A stretch of 17,751 bases of DNA, from positions 1 through 17,751 of the forward strand of contig JBCCRH010000070.1 of the NCBI GenBank assembly GCA_039208045.1. The letters run 5' to 3'. A program made the translations under genes and the position numbers. The stretch's first letter is position 1. The number at the start of each line of letters is the position of its first letter. This document shows, in pieces, positions 8,219-15,736 of the stretch. The DNA is from JBCCRH01 sp039208045. GTDB taxonomy: Bacteria > Bacteroidota > Bacteroidia > Chitinophagales > Saprospiraceae. The notes under the pieces are model-generated. The model had not been told where the DNA came from, ran no database searches, and was given only the letters and a program-made list of their open reading frames with translations.

Positions 8219-8866
8219 ATGAACATTTTTGTAGCAAAACTTAATTTTGACACTACTGCTGAAGACTTACGGACCCTCTTTGAAGGTTATGGAGAGGTAG
8301 AATCCGCTAAAGTTATTATGGATCACGCAACTGGGAAATCCAAAGGGTATGGCTTCATAGAAATGCCCAATGATGATGAAGGCTATGCAGCCGTTGAAGA
8401 TTTAAATGAATCTGATTTTATGGACAACACCATTGTGGTGAAAAAGTCTGAACCAAGAAAACCAAGAGGTGGCGGCTATGGCGGCGGCGGCGGATACGGC
8501 GGTGGCCGTGATCGTGGTGGCTATGGTGGCGGCGGTGGATACGGCGGCGGTGGTGGTCGTAGAGGTGGTGGCTATGGCGGCGGCGGCGGATACGGCGGTG
8601 GTCGTGACCGCGGTGGCTATGGCGGCGGTGGCCGTGATCGTGGCGGATACGGTGGCGGCGGTGGTCGTGATCGTGGTGGCTATGGCGGTGGCGGCGGATA
8701 CGGCGGTGGCCGTGATCGTGGCGGCTATGGCGGCGGCGGTGGTGGATACCGTGATAGAAACGATCGCAATGATCGCTACGACAAGGACGATCGTTACAAC
8801 AGAAAGAGAAATGATGACTACAACGACAGAAAAGATGATGACTACAATGATGATCAGTGGTCATAG
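8219..8866 (+). CDS. RRM RNA-binding protein with glycine-rich RGG/YGGG tail
   Basis: 215 residues in three parts. Residues 1-~78 form one RNA recognition motif, with RNP2 IFVAKL (3-8) and RNP1 KGYGFIEM (42-49), whose aromatic residues stack on RNA bases. Residues ~83-178 are a low-complexity Gly/Tyr/Arg region built from GGYGGG and five RDRGGYGGG units. Residues ~179-215 form a tail of Asp, Arg, Asn, Lys and Tyr (DDYNDRKDDDYNDD). Bacteroidota and cyanobacteria carry single-RRM proteins of this kind, often linked to cold or global post-transcriptional control; the function here is inferred only. The extended tail recalls eukaryotic glycine-rich RNA-binding proteins. The gene is monocistronic: an AT-rich leader, then a strong hairpin 24 bases after the stop. 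The repeat DNA (8466-8750) is much more GC-rich than its surroundings and could vary in length between strains. Confidence 0.92.
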   Translation: MNIFVAKLNFDTTAEDLRTLFEGYGEVESAKVIMDHATGKSKGYGFIEMPNDDEGYAAVEDLNESDFMDNTIVVKKSEPRKPRGGGYGGGGGYGGGRDRGGYGGGGGYGGGGGRRGGGYGGGGGYGGGRDRGGYGGGGRDRGGYGGGGGRDRGGYGGGGGYGGGRDRGGYGGGGGGYRDRNDRNDRYDKDDRYNRKRNDDYNDRKDDDYNDDQWS

Positions 8867-8889
8867 ATCGTTTGTCTAACAGATAAGCA

Positions 8890-8934
8890 ATCAGGCACTA
8901 CTCTATACTTGGGGTGGTGCCTGATGTGTTTTGG
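8890..8934 (+). terminator. Hairpin terminator of the RRM gene
   Basis: The left arm starts ATCAGGCAC (8890) and pairs with GTGCCTGAT (8917-8925). With G-U pairs the stem reaches 15 base pairs around a 6-base loop. Only a modest T-rich stretch (GTGTTTTGG) follows, so termination is likely but the U-tract is imperfect. The rest of the gap to 9107 shows two partial TAnnTTTG boxes (9008-9015 exact, 9057-9064 7/8) and nothing else. Confidence 0.6.
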
Positions 8935-9107
8935 TACCTTCCTGACCTTTTTTCCATTCTTTCGAAATATTACGCCTCTTCATCCTACCATTTTCATTAG
9001 GCTTTGGTAAATTTGTTCCACGTTGCCCTTCTATGCCATAGTTATAGAAAGCGTGTTTACTTTGGCATACTATCTATCCATTTACACACTTCATTAAATG
9101 ATGATTT

Positions 9108-11966
9108 ATGCTCCGATTTTTACATTTGAGTGTGGTAGTCCTTTTAAGCACTACGATGCTCTATGGTCAATTAATTACTACTGATCCTATTTTCCCAAGA
9201 GTAACAGATGAAGTTACCATTACTTTTGATGCGACCCAGGGGACTGGTGGCTTAGCCGATTGTAATTGTGATGTCTATGTGCACACCGGTATTATTACCA
9301 ACCAGAGCACTTCGCCCAGTGACTGGAAAAATGTCCAGACTTCTTGGGGGGTGGCCAATGCAAGCTGGCGGATGACGCCTGTTCCAGGTGAACCGAATAA
9401 GTATACGTATACTATTTCACCATCTATTCAGTCATACTATAATGTAGGTACTGGCGTTACGGTCGAAGAAATGGCTTTTGTATTCCGCAATGCAACAGGT
9501 AGCTTAGAGGGTAAGGGGGCCAATGGCTCTGATATTTACACTCCTGTTTTTCCAGCTGATCTGCCTTTCAGTTTAGTCCTACTTAACCCCAATCAAAGCT
9601 CTATTGTAACCAATATTGGTAGTACCATACCAGTGGACGTAGCTACTTCTGAACCGGCTTCTATTTCTATCTTACTCAATGGCACGGAAGTGGCAAGTGC
9701 AGACAATGCACTGAGTTTAAGCCATTCGATCTTGGTGAATGCCACTGGCGCCCAACAAGTGGAAGTGATTGCTGACAATGGACAAGAGATGCAGACTATT
9801 GAACTGAGTTTTGCAGCGGCATCCACTCCCATTACTGCCGATCCACCTGCTGGTGCCAAAGATGGGATAACAGAACTGGACGACACTAGCGTTCACCTGC
9901 AACTATTTGCACCCAATAAAGACTTCGTCTACGTAATCGGAAGTTTTAACAACTACCAATTAGACGATAATTTCCTCATGAAACGTAGCACCGACGGTGA
10001 TACGCACTGGATCGAAATTGAAGGCTTGGTTCCTGGGCAGGACTATACCTTCCAATACTGGGTAGAAGGACAAATAAAAATAGCTGACCCTTACAGTGAA
10101 TTGGTACTCGATCCCAATCATGATCAATTTATCCCAGAAGTAACCTGGCCCAACTTGCCTGCTTATCCCGGAGACAAAACGGATGGTATTGTTACGCTCC
10201 TTCAATTTGGTGCAGAAGAATACGAATGGCAAGTCAATGACTTTGAGCGCCCTTCTAAAAAAGACCTAGTAGTATACGAGCTTTTGCTTCGCGATTTTAT
10301 CGCTCGCCACGACTACAAGACGCTCATTGACACCCTGGACTACCTGGATCGTTTGGGTATCAATGCCATTGAGCTGATGCCCATCAACGAATTTGAAGGA
10401 AATAACAGTTGGGGATACAATCCCTCTTTCCATGGGGCGCTAGATAAGTATTACGGCACACCGAACGACTTTAAGCGCTTTGTAGATGCTTGCCATGAGC
10501 GAGGTATTGCGGTGATTGTGGATGTGGTATACAACCATGCCTTTAGTCAAAGCCCACTAGCTCAGCTCTACTGGAATGCTGCACAGTTTCGCCCAACTCC
10601 CGACAACCCCTGGTTGAACGAATTCGCCACCCACCCCTTCAACGTGGGCTACGACTTCAATCACGAAAAGCAGGCAACCGTTGACTTCACCAACCAGATT
10701 ATGGAATACTGGCTCACCGAGTACCGCCTAGATGGCTTCCGCTTTGATCTTTCTAAAGGATTTACGCAAGTCAATTCTGGTAGTAATGTAGGCCTGTGGA
10801 GCAATTACGATGCGTCACGTATTGAAATCCTAAAAGTATATGCAGATAAAGTCTGGGAAACCACTCCCGGCGCATACGTTATATTGGAACATTTTGGTCA
10901 AAACCAAGAAGAAAAAGAGCTAGCCGAATACGGCGAAGGAATGATGCTTTGGGGCAATTTCAACTTTGCCTACAACCAAGCTACGATGGGTTATGATGGC
11001 TCCAATATTGCTGGCATGTGGCATTTAGACCCTTCCAAAGGATGGGGCGAGCCTGGATTGATTGGCTATATGGAAAGCCATGATGAAGAGCGCATCATGT
11101 ATAAAAATATCGCTTTCGGAAATAGCAATGGCGATTACGATGTACAAGAGCTCCCCACTGCACTAGAGCGCATGGCTTTGGGTGAGGTCTTCATGTTTGC
11201 TATCCCGGGTCCGAAAATGATGTGGCAGTTTGCTGAGCTAGGCTACGACCGCTCCATTTTTACCTGCCCTAACGGTACCGTCAATGATGGTGACGATGGC
11301 TGTAAGCTTTCGCCAAAACCGATACTTTGGGAGTACCAAGATGAGCCTGACCGTCAGCGCCTTTACGATATTACACGTGGATTGATCCACCTAAAAACAA
11401 CCTACGATGTATTTGAAACCGATGATGTATTCCTTAATGTGGCTCAAAGCAAATGGAAAGTGATCCATCTCAATGGAGATGACATGCGGGTGGCTGCACA
11501 AGGTAACTTCGATGTAGTACCTGCTACTCTGAGCTTCCCCTTCCCTACAGGTGGCTGGTGGTACGAGTACTTCACTGGGGATAGTACTTTCGTAAATAGC
11601 CCTGGCGATCAGGTAACGCTAGGCCCTGGAGAATACCGCTTGTATACTGATGTGCGATTAGAAGAACCACCTGGTGGCTTCGTAACAAGTACGCTCGACT
11701 TGGTAGACGATTACTTTGAGTTATTCGTAGCGCCTAACCCTGCTAATGGGCCTGTCAGAATTGGTTACAGTTTGCCCAGTACCACAGACGTGCAACTAGA
11801 TTTGTTTAATATTGCAGGCACACCAGTCAGACAATTGGTGCGAGAGCGGCAAGCTGCTGGCCAGTATGCAGTAGATGAGCAACTAGAACTGCCCCCAGGC
11901 ACCTATATCCTACGGATGGTAGCCGAAGGGAAAGTAGAAACCCAAAAGATTATTATTACCAGATAA
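9108..11966 (+). CDS. Secreted GH13 alpha-amylase-family glycosidase with T9SS tail
   Basis: 952 residues. A signal peptide (1-20, ending MLYG) is followed by an N-terminal beta domain (~21-155), an Ig-like segment (~156-240), a CBM48-like domain (~258-345, with VYVIGSFNNYQ), the GH13 barrel (~385-770), a C-terminal beta domain, and a T9SS type A sorting domain (~868-952, with APNPANGPVRI, GTYILRM and final KIIITR). The GH13 signatures are present: region I DVVYNH (472-477), nucleophile Asp547 in GFRFDLSKG, acid/base Glu594 in ILEHFG, and transition-state Asp659 in MESHDEE. It should hydrolyse alpha-glucans outside the cell or on the surface; CBM48 and the motif style suggest a branching/debranching-like relative rather than a classical amylase. 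No SusC/D genes are nearby, so this is not a standard polysaccharide locus. An intrinsic terminator follows the stop by 24 bases. Confidence 0.93.
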   Translation: MLRFLHLSVVVLLSTTMLYGQLITTDPIFPRVTDEVTITFDATQGTGGLADCNCDVYVHTGIITNQSTSPSDWKNVQTSWGVANASWRMTPVPGEPNKYTYTISPSIQSYYNVGTGVTVEEMAFVFRNATGSLEGKGANGSDIYTPVFPADLPFSLVLLNPNQSSIVTNIGSTIPVDVATSEPASISILLNGTEVASADNALSLSHSILVNATGAQQVEVIADNGQEMQTIELSFAAASTPITADPPAGAKDGITELDDTSVHLQLFAPNKDFVYVIGSFNNYQLDDNFLMKRSTDGDTHWIEIEGLVPGQDYTFQYWVEGQIKIADPYSELVLDPNHDQFIPEVTWPNLPAYPGDKTDGIVTLLQFGAEEYEWQVNDFERPSKKDLVVYELLLRDFIARHDYKTLIDTLDYLDRLGINAIELMPINEFEGNNSWGYNPSFHGALDKYYGTPNDFKRFVDACHERGIAVIVDVVYNHAFSQSPLAQLYWNAAQFRPTPDNPWLNEFATHPFNVGYDFNHEKQATVDFTNQIMEYWLTEYRLDGFRFDLSKGFTQVNSGSNVGLWSNYDASRIEILKVYADKVWETTPGAYVILEHFGQNQEEKELAEYGEGMMLWGNFNFAYNQATMGYDGSNIAGMWHLDPSKGWGEPGLIGYMESHDEERIMYKNIAFGNSNGDYDVQELPTALERMALGEVFMFAIPGPKMMWQFAELGYDRSIFTCPNGTVNDGDDGCKLSPKPILWEYQDEPDRQRLYDITRGLIHLKTTYDVFETDDVFLNVAQSKWKVIHLNGDDMRVAAQGNFDVVPATLSFPFPTGGWWYEYFTGDSTFVNSPGDQVTLGPGEYRLYTDVRLEEPPGGFVTSTLDLVDDYFELFVAPNPANGPVRIGYSLPSTTDVQLDLFNIAGTPVRQLVRERQAAGQYAVDEQLELPPGTYILRMVAEGKVETQKIIITR

Positions 11967-11989
11967 GAGCGTTTTAATCCTAATCATGC

Positions 11990-12020
11990 AGCCCAGGCAA
12001 GTTTTTGCTTGGGCTTTTTT
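11990..12020 (+). terminator. Intrinsic terminator of the GH13 gene
   Basis: AGCCCAGGC (11990-11998) pairs with GCTTGGGCT (12007-12015), nine pairs with one G-U, around an 8-base loop, followed directly by a run of six T. It overlaps the first possible codons of the next gene. Confidence 0.85.
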
Positions 12021-12950
12021 AGCTCATTCAAAATCTTTAATCTTATTAAGCTATCAACAAGTCATATCGCCTATTTGCACCAGCATGATCCAGTCTTTCG
12101 ATGGAAAGAAAAGGATGGAATCGTCCATTCTCTGCTCAACGATTTTGAAAAACAAAACACAGATTCTGGTTTGTCCATAAAAATGGTAGTTAATGGGGCA
12201 GAACACTACGAACTTGGCTCACACCACTACTGCTTAACCCCTTCCACCTATCTTGTTGTCAACCGACACCAGCAAGTCAGCTGTTCCGTGCGATCTCCCA
12301 AACTAGTAGAAGCCTTTTGTTTTTACCTCCGCCCAGAAATGGTACAGGAAGTATGGCAACAATATACTACTACACTTGAGCAACAGTTAAAAAGGGTGGA
12401 TAGTACCAATATATCCTTACGCTTTCATGAAAAGGCCTACCACTTACAAGAAAATGTATTAGGCAAATACCTCGCCACACTCCGCCCCAAGCTCCTACAC
12501 ATCGCACATACGCAACAGAACTATCAAAAAGAAGCACTACTCTATCAGCTTTCTGAGCAGTTAATTGGTATGCACCTTTCGGTAAACGGCCAACTCCAGG
12601 CTCTCCCTGCCACCCGACATACCACTAAAGAAGAACTTAGTCGCCGCCTTTCCATCGCCTACGCCTATATCGCCGATCACTTCCAAACGACTATTACATT
12701 AGAAGAAGTAGCTAAGGCAGCCATGCTTTCTAAATACCACTTACTCCGTTCTTACAAATCCTTTTACGGCATCACCCCCTACCAGCACGCCCTACAATGC
12801 CGTTTAGCGAAAGCGAAAAACCAGCTCCTACAAACCCCCAGCAAATCCATCACCACCATCGCCCTTGATGCCGGCTACGCCGACCGCCGCACTTTCTCCA
12901 AAGCGTTCAAACAAGCCTTCGGCATCGCTCCTACTACCTACAGAAAATAA
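12009..12950 (+). CDS. AraC-family transcriptional regulator (start uncertain)
   Basis: Up to 313 residues if translation begins at the TTG at 12009. The C-terminal ~105 residues are an AraC/XylS domain with two helix-turn-helix units: first ~229-253 (ITLEEVAKAAMLSKYHLLRS), second ~279-304 (ITTIALDAGYADRRTFSKAF). The ending FGIAPTTYRK is typical. The N-terminal ~200 residues look like an effector-binding/cupin-type domain (SIKMVVNGAEHYEL, then a Leu/Gln-rich helical part), but the ligand is unknown. There is no ATG before codon 59, while codons ~20-58 still look like protein. Usable starts are TTG at 12009, inside the upstream terminator hairpin, or TTG at 12075. A sequencing error or real frameshift near the start is another explanation. 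Regulated genes cannot be inferred; neighbours are the GH13 gene upstream and the small minus-strand unit downstream. Confidence 0.85.
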   Translation: MGFFSSFKIFNLIKLSTSHIAYLHQHDPVFRWKEKDGIVHSLLNDFEKQNTDSGLSIKMVVNGAEHYELGSHHYCLTPSTYLVVNRHQQVSCSVRSPKLVEAFCFYLRPEMVQEVWQQYTTTLEQQLKRVDSTNISLRFHEKAYHLQENVLGKYLATLRPKLLHIAHTQQNYQKEALLYQLSEQLIGMHLSVNGQLQALPATRHTTKEELSRRLSIAYAYIADHFQTTITLEEVAKAAMLSKYHLLRSYKSFYGITPYQHALQCRLAKAKNQLLQTPSKSITTIALDAGYADRRTFSKAFKQAFGIAPTTYRK

Positions 12951-12973
12951 AAAACCCACTGCAACACAGCGGG
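12944..12973 (-). terminator. Intrinsic terminator of the small minus-strand unit
   Basis: On the minus strand CCCGCTG (12973-12967) pairs with CAGTGGG (12961-12955), seven pairs with one G-U, around a 5-base loop, followed directly by TTTTTTATTTT. On the plus strand the same hairpin has one mismatch and its T-run is 7 bases away (12981-12986), so it serves the minus strand better. Its T-tract overlaps the AraC stop codon. Confidence 0.7.
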
Positions 12974-13008
12974 CCCTTGGTTTTTTACTGGAGTAAAGCT
13001 TTTCCCAA

Positions 13009-13080
13009 TTAGGAGGCTTCACTGACAATTTTGAAGTTAAAAAACACAAGAATCAGTACTAGAATGCTAAGAATGATCAT
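13009..13080 (-). CDS. Candidate 23-residue hydrophobic peptide
   Basis: ATG at 13080, TAA at 13011-13009. The peptide starts MIILSILVLILVFF and ends VSEAS: one short membrane-spanning stretch with a small polar tail. No family recognised. It is too short to trust by coding statistics. The support is its setting, exactly between a good minus-strand promoter (13133-13163) and a minus-strand terminator (12944-12973) in a 312-base gap. Small toxic or membrane-regulating peptides look like this, and so do chance ORFs inside a small RNA. The start has only an AT-rich leader and no Shine-Dalgarno sequence, as is common here. Confidence 0.4.
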   Translation of the reverse strand: MIILSILVLILVFFNFKIVSEAS

Positions 13081-13132
13081 GGGATGGGATTTATAAATGA
13101 AAAAAAGGGATTAATCGCTTTTCAATAGTTCC

Positions 13133-13163
13133 TAAAGATAAGTTTTTTTGACCTCAAGTTCAA
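13133..13163 (-). promoter_or_regulatory. Promoter of the small minus-strand unit
   Basis: Minus strand: TTG (13163-13161), a 20-base spacer, then TATCTTTA (13140-13133), 7 of 8 with TAnnTTTG. Predicted start is near 13126. Spacing and boxes match the predicted TA promoter at 3657-3687. It lies after the SOD terminator, so it drives something other than sod. Confidence 0.55.
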
Positions 13164-13205
13164 CTAGTGCGCACTTGCTTTAGGGAACGTCACTTTCTGA
13201 AACGG

Positions 13206-13239
13206 GAAAAGCCCATTCACAAGTACGAACGGGCTTTTC
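13206..13239 (-). terminator. Terminator of the superoxide dismutase gene
   Basis: GAAAAGCCC (13206-13214) and GGGCTTTTC (13231-13239) form a perfect 9-pair stem, extended by three pairs after one mismatch. It is symmetrical and could act in both directions. It lies 24 bases beyond the sod stop. Confidence 0.65.
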
Positions 13240-13262
13240 TTAAAAAGTAGTCAAATTTTTAT

Positions 13263-13895
13263 CTACAAGTTAGAAGCACCTTCATTTGCATCATTGAAGC
13301 GCTTCGTTACTGCATGCCAGTTGATCACATTAAAGAATGCATTGATGTAATCGGGGCGGCGATTTTGGTAGTTTAAGTAATAGGCATGCTCCCAAACATC
13401 GATGCCCAGTATAGGAGTCGCATCTACGTCTACTACATCCATCAATGGATTATCTTGATTTGGAGTACCTACAATATGCAGTTCATCAGCTTTATCTACA
13501 CACAACCAAGCCCAGCCAGAACCAAACTGCGTGGCTGCTGTCTTGGCAAATGCGGCCTTGAAGTTCTCGTAAGAACCGTACTTCTTCTCAATTGCTTTAT
13601 GGATGTTCATTTTTGAAGAAGGCTCTCCGCCCCCATCTGGTGACATCACTGACCAGAATAAGCTATGGTTATAAAAGCCACCTCCATTATTGCGTACGCC
13701 AGCAGAATGCTTTGATACGTTCGCTAAAATATCTTCAATTTTATGTCCTGCTAAATCAGTTCCTTCAATTGCTGCATTTAATTTCTTGGTGTAGCCAGCG
13801 TGGTGCTTGCTGTGGTGGATTTCCATCGTACGTGCGTCGATGTGGGGCTCTAGTGCGTCGTAGGCATATGGTAACTCTGGAAGTTGAAAAGCCAT
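13263..13895 (-). CDS. sodA: Superoxide dismutase, Mn-type (Fe/Mn family)
   Basis: 210 residues, usual length, cytoplasmic (no signal peptide). It converts superoxide to oxygen and hydrogen peroxide. Metal ligands are all visible: His27 (MEIHHSKHH), His77 (NHSLFW), Asp166 and His170 (DVWEHAYY). Two positions that separate Mn from Fe enzymes read the Mn way: Gly73, four residues before His77 (Gln in Fe enzymes), and Gln147 in PNQDNPLM (Ala in Fe enzymes). Mixed metal use remains possible. The start MAFQLPELPYAYDALEPH aligns with the family's usual N-terminus, so the ATG at 13895 is secure. Divergent from the fumarase gene with a 194-base shared upstream region; monocistronic with its own terminator. 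Confidence 0.96.
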   Translation of the reverse strand: MAFQLPELPYAYDALEPHIDARTMEIHHSKHHAGYTKKLNAAIEGTDLAGHKIEDILANVSKHSAGVRNNGGGFYNHSLFWSVMSPDGGGEPSSKMNIHKAIEKKYGSYENFKAAFAKTAATQFGSGWAWLCVDKADELHIVGTPNQDNPLMDVVDVDATPILGIDVWEHAYYLNYQNRRPDYINAFFNVINWHAVTKRFNDANEGASNL

Positions 13896-14089
13896 AATCT
13901 CTTAATTGTTTTTATGTTAGTTAATGATGTAAATCTTGCTTATACTCTCATTGGAACAGCTCTAAAAAGGGTTTGTTTAGTACGACCCATTTTTTTACGC
14001 TTTCCAAGAACTAGGCTCAAATCTACATAGTTTATCAAGTGGTGAGTCATTTTTATTTACATTTGCGTACACAAAATTTTCCACCACTT
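13896..14089. promoter_or_regulatory. Divergent upstream region of sodA and fumC
   Basis: Exact TAnnTTTG boxes occur in both directions: TAGATTTG on the minus strand (14025-14018), giving sodA a ~115-base leader, and TACATTTG on the plus strand (14058-14065), giving fumC a leader of under 20 bases. Neither has a TTG at the -33 distance. No clear operator palindrome is visible. Confidence 0.35.
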
Positions 14090-15484
14090 ATGGCTTTCAG
14101 ACAAGAAAAAGATAGTATCGGCTTCATCGATGTACCTGCCGATAAATACTGGGCAGCACAGACCCAGCGCTCTTCCCAGAACTTCAAAATTGGCGGCCAG
14201 CATATGCCTAAAGAAGTGATCCAAGCATTTGCTATTCTTAAAAAAGCAGCCGCACAAACCAATGCAGCAGCAGGCGTACTCGCTTCTGAAAAAGCAGAAC
14301 TGATTGGCAAAGTCTGTGATGAAATTTTAGCAGGCCACTTAGACGATCAGTTTCCATTAGTCGTTTGGCAAACAGGCTCTGGTACACAGTCCAACATGAA
14401 CGTCAACGAAGTGGTAGCCAACCGAGGCCATGTGCTCCATGGAGGCCAATTAACTGATAGCGACAAATTTCTGCATCCTAATGATGATGTAAACAAGTCG
14501 CAATCGTCTAATGATACCTTCCCCACAGCCATGCACATTGCTGCTTACAAAAAGTTAGTAGAAGCTACCATCCCAGCACTAGAGGCACTCCGCGATACCT
14601 TCAAGGCAAAGTCCGAAGCCTTTATGGATGTAGTAAAAATTGGCCGCACCCACTTTATGGATGCCACCCCCTTGACCGTCGGTCAAGAATTCTCTGGCTA
14701 TGTTTCCCAGCTCAACCACGGCATCAAAGCCATCCACCACACGCTCGACCATTTATCCGAGCTAGCCCTTGGCGGTACTGCTGTAGGCACTGGCCTCAAC
14801 ACGCCTCCCGGCTATGCCGAAAATGTTGCTAAAAAAATTGCAGCCCTAACTGGTCTTCCATTCAGAACCGCAGAAAATAAATTCGAAGCCCTCGCAGCGC
14901 ACGACGCCATTGTGGAAGCGCATGGTGCCCTCAAAACGGTAGCCTGCTCGCTTATGAAGATTGGCAATGACATCCGTATGCTTTCTTCAGGCCCGCGCTC
15001 TGGTATCGGCGAGCTCATCATCCCTGCCAATGAGCCAGGCTCTTCTATCATGCCCGGTAAGGTCAACCCCACCCAAGCCGAAGCCCTCACCATGGCCATG
15101 GCCCAAGTAGTGGGCAACGACGTAGCCATCAACGTAGGCGGTATGACCGGCCATTTCGAACTGAACGTCTTCAAACCCATGATGATCTTCAACTTCCTCA
15201 TGTCTGCCCAGCTCATCGCCGACGCCTGCCACAGCCTCAACGACAACTGCGCCAAAGGCATCGAACCAAACCGCAAGCGCATCACCGAACACCTTAATAA
15301 TTCCTTGATGCTAGTGACTGCCTTAAATACCAAAATTGGCTACGACAAAGCAGCAACTATCGCTAAGAAAGCTTACAAAGAGGATACTACGCTCAAAGCT
15401 GCCGCTCTAGCGTTGGGCTACCTGACGGCTGAGGAGTTTGATGCCTGGGTACGCCCGGAGGAGATGACGAAGGGTGGTGGGTAG
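14090..15484 (+). CDS. fumC: Class II fumarate hydratase
   Basis: 464 residues from the ATG at 14090. An upstream GTG at 14039 would add 17 residues that do not look like fumarase and would lie over the predicted -7 box. It interconverts fumarate and malate in the TCA cycle as a cytoplasmic homotetramer without an iron-sulphur cluster. Landmarks: TGSGTQSNMNVNEV (~95-108), catalytic His188 in GRTHFMDATPLTVGQE, the family signature GSSIMPGKVNP (317-327) with catalytic Ser318. Length and spacing match E. coli FumC almost residue for residue. Oxygen-stable fumarase next to a superoxide dismutase makes sense for an aerobe, but the two are divergent and not an operon. The stop TAG (15482-15484) runs straight into the heptamer array. 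Confidence 0.96.
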   Translation: MAFRQEKDSIGFIDVPADKYWAAQTQRSSQNFKIGGQHMPKEVIQAFAILKKAAAQTNAAAGVLASEKAELIGKVCDEILAGHLDDQFPLVVWQTGSGTQSNMNVNEVVANRGHVLHGGQLTDSDKFLHPNDDVNKSQSSNDTFPTAMHIAAYKKLVEATIPALEALRDTFKAKSEAFMDVVKIGRTHFMDATPLTVGQEFSGYVSQLNHGIKAIHHTLDHLSELALGGTAVGTGLNTPPGYAENVAKKIAALTGLPFRTAENKFEALAAHDAIVEAHGALKTVACSLMKIGNDIRMLSSGPRSGIGELIIPANEPGSSIMPGKVNPTQAEALTMAMAQVVGNDVAINVGGMTGHFELNVFKPMMIFNFLMSAQLIADACHSLNDNCAKGIEPNRKRITEHLNNSLMLVTALNTKIGYDKAATIAKKAYKEDTTLKAAALALGYLTAEEFDAWVRPEEMTKGGG

Positions 15485-15558
15485 TGGGCAGTGGGCAGTG
15501 GGCAGTGGGCAGTGGGCAGTGGGCAGTGGGCAGTGGGCAGTGGGCAGTGGGCAGTGGG
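15483..15558 (+). repeat. Heptanucleotide tandem array, (AGTGGGC) x ~11
   Basis: Ten perfect AGTGGGC units plus six more bases, with no mismatch. The first unit supplies the AG of the fumC stop codon. The perfect copies suggest recent expansion by replication slippage. The array resembles in style the heptamer short tandem repeats (STRR) known from filamentous cyanobacteria. Confidence 0.97.
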
Positions 15559-15679
15559 AATTATTAATTTCGATTGAATTATACAACATCCACAGAAAAA
15601 ATAGAACTGCTAGCACTATCCAGCGAAACCTCAAGACTAATCGTAGGACTAATAAAATCAATAAGGCCCCATTAATACC

Positions 15680-15721
15680 TGACCACTGACAACCGACAAC
15701 TGACTACTGACTACTGACCAC
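15680..15721 (-). repeat. Degenerate heptamer array in inverted orientation
   Basis: Plus strand: six contiguous heptamers TGACCAC, TGACAAC, CGACAAC, TGACTAC, TGACTAC, TGACCAC. On the minus strand the units read GTGGTCA/GTAGTCA/GTTGTCA, i.e. AGTnGTC in circular phase, close to AGTGGGC. The two arrays are thus diverged relatives in opposite orientation, flanking 121 bases (15559-15679) in which I see no gene I trust. The array ends 15 bases before the next start codon. Confidence 0.85.
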
Positions 15722-15736
15722 TAAAAAAAACCTCAC

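Noticed and set aside
8418..8879. Long His/Arg-rich and Ala/Val-rich ORFs opposite to and shifted from the glycine-rich region
   Set aside because: They are shadow frames of a GC-rich repeat; the RRM frame has clear RNP motifs and explains the DNA.
9108..12950. Polysaccharide utilisation locus (GH13 plus AraC regulator)
   Set aside because: No SusC/SusD pair or other glycan genes are in the window, a terminator separates the two genes, and the regulator is not the hybrid two-component or SusR type usually tied to such loci.
14039..14089. Longer fumarase start at a GTG
   Set aside because: The added 17 residues do not fit the family N-terminus, and the predicted -7 box TACATTTG lies within them; the ATG at 14090 fits FumC exactly.
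15407..15661. Minus-strand 84-codon ORF from a TTG, with a hydrophobic start (MILLVLRLVL...) running through the heptamer array as CPLPTAH repeats
   Set aside because: It needs a TTG start, has no promoter or start signals I can see, and most of its length is the translated tandem repeat plus the antisense of fumC. Any 7-base array is open in some frames by construction.
15474..15689. Plus-strand ORF translating the array as GQWAVGS repeats
   Set aside because: It is a product of the 7-base repeat (21-base period in protein) and overlaps the fumC end; nothing else supports it.
15483..15721. CRISPR array
   Set aside because: The units are contiguous 7-mers without spacers, and no cas genes are present.
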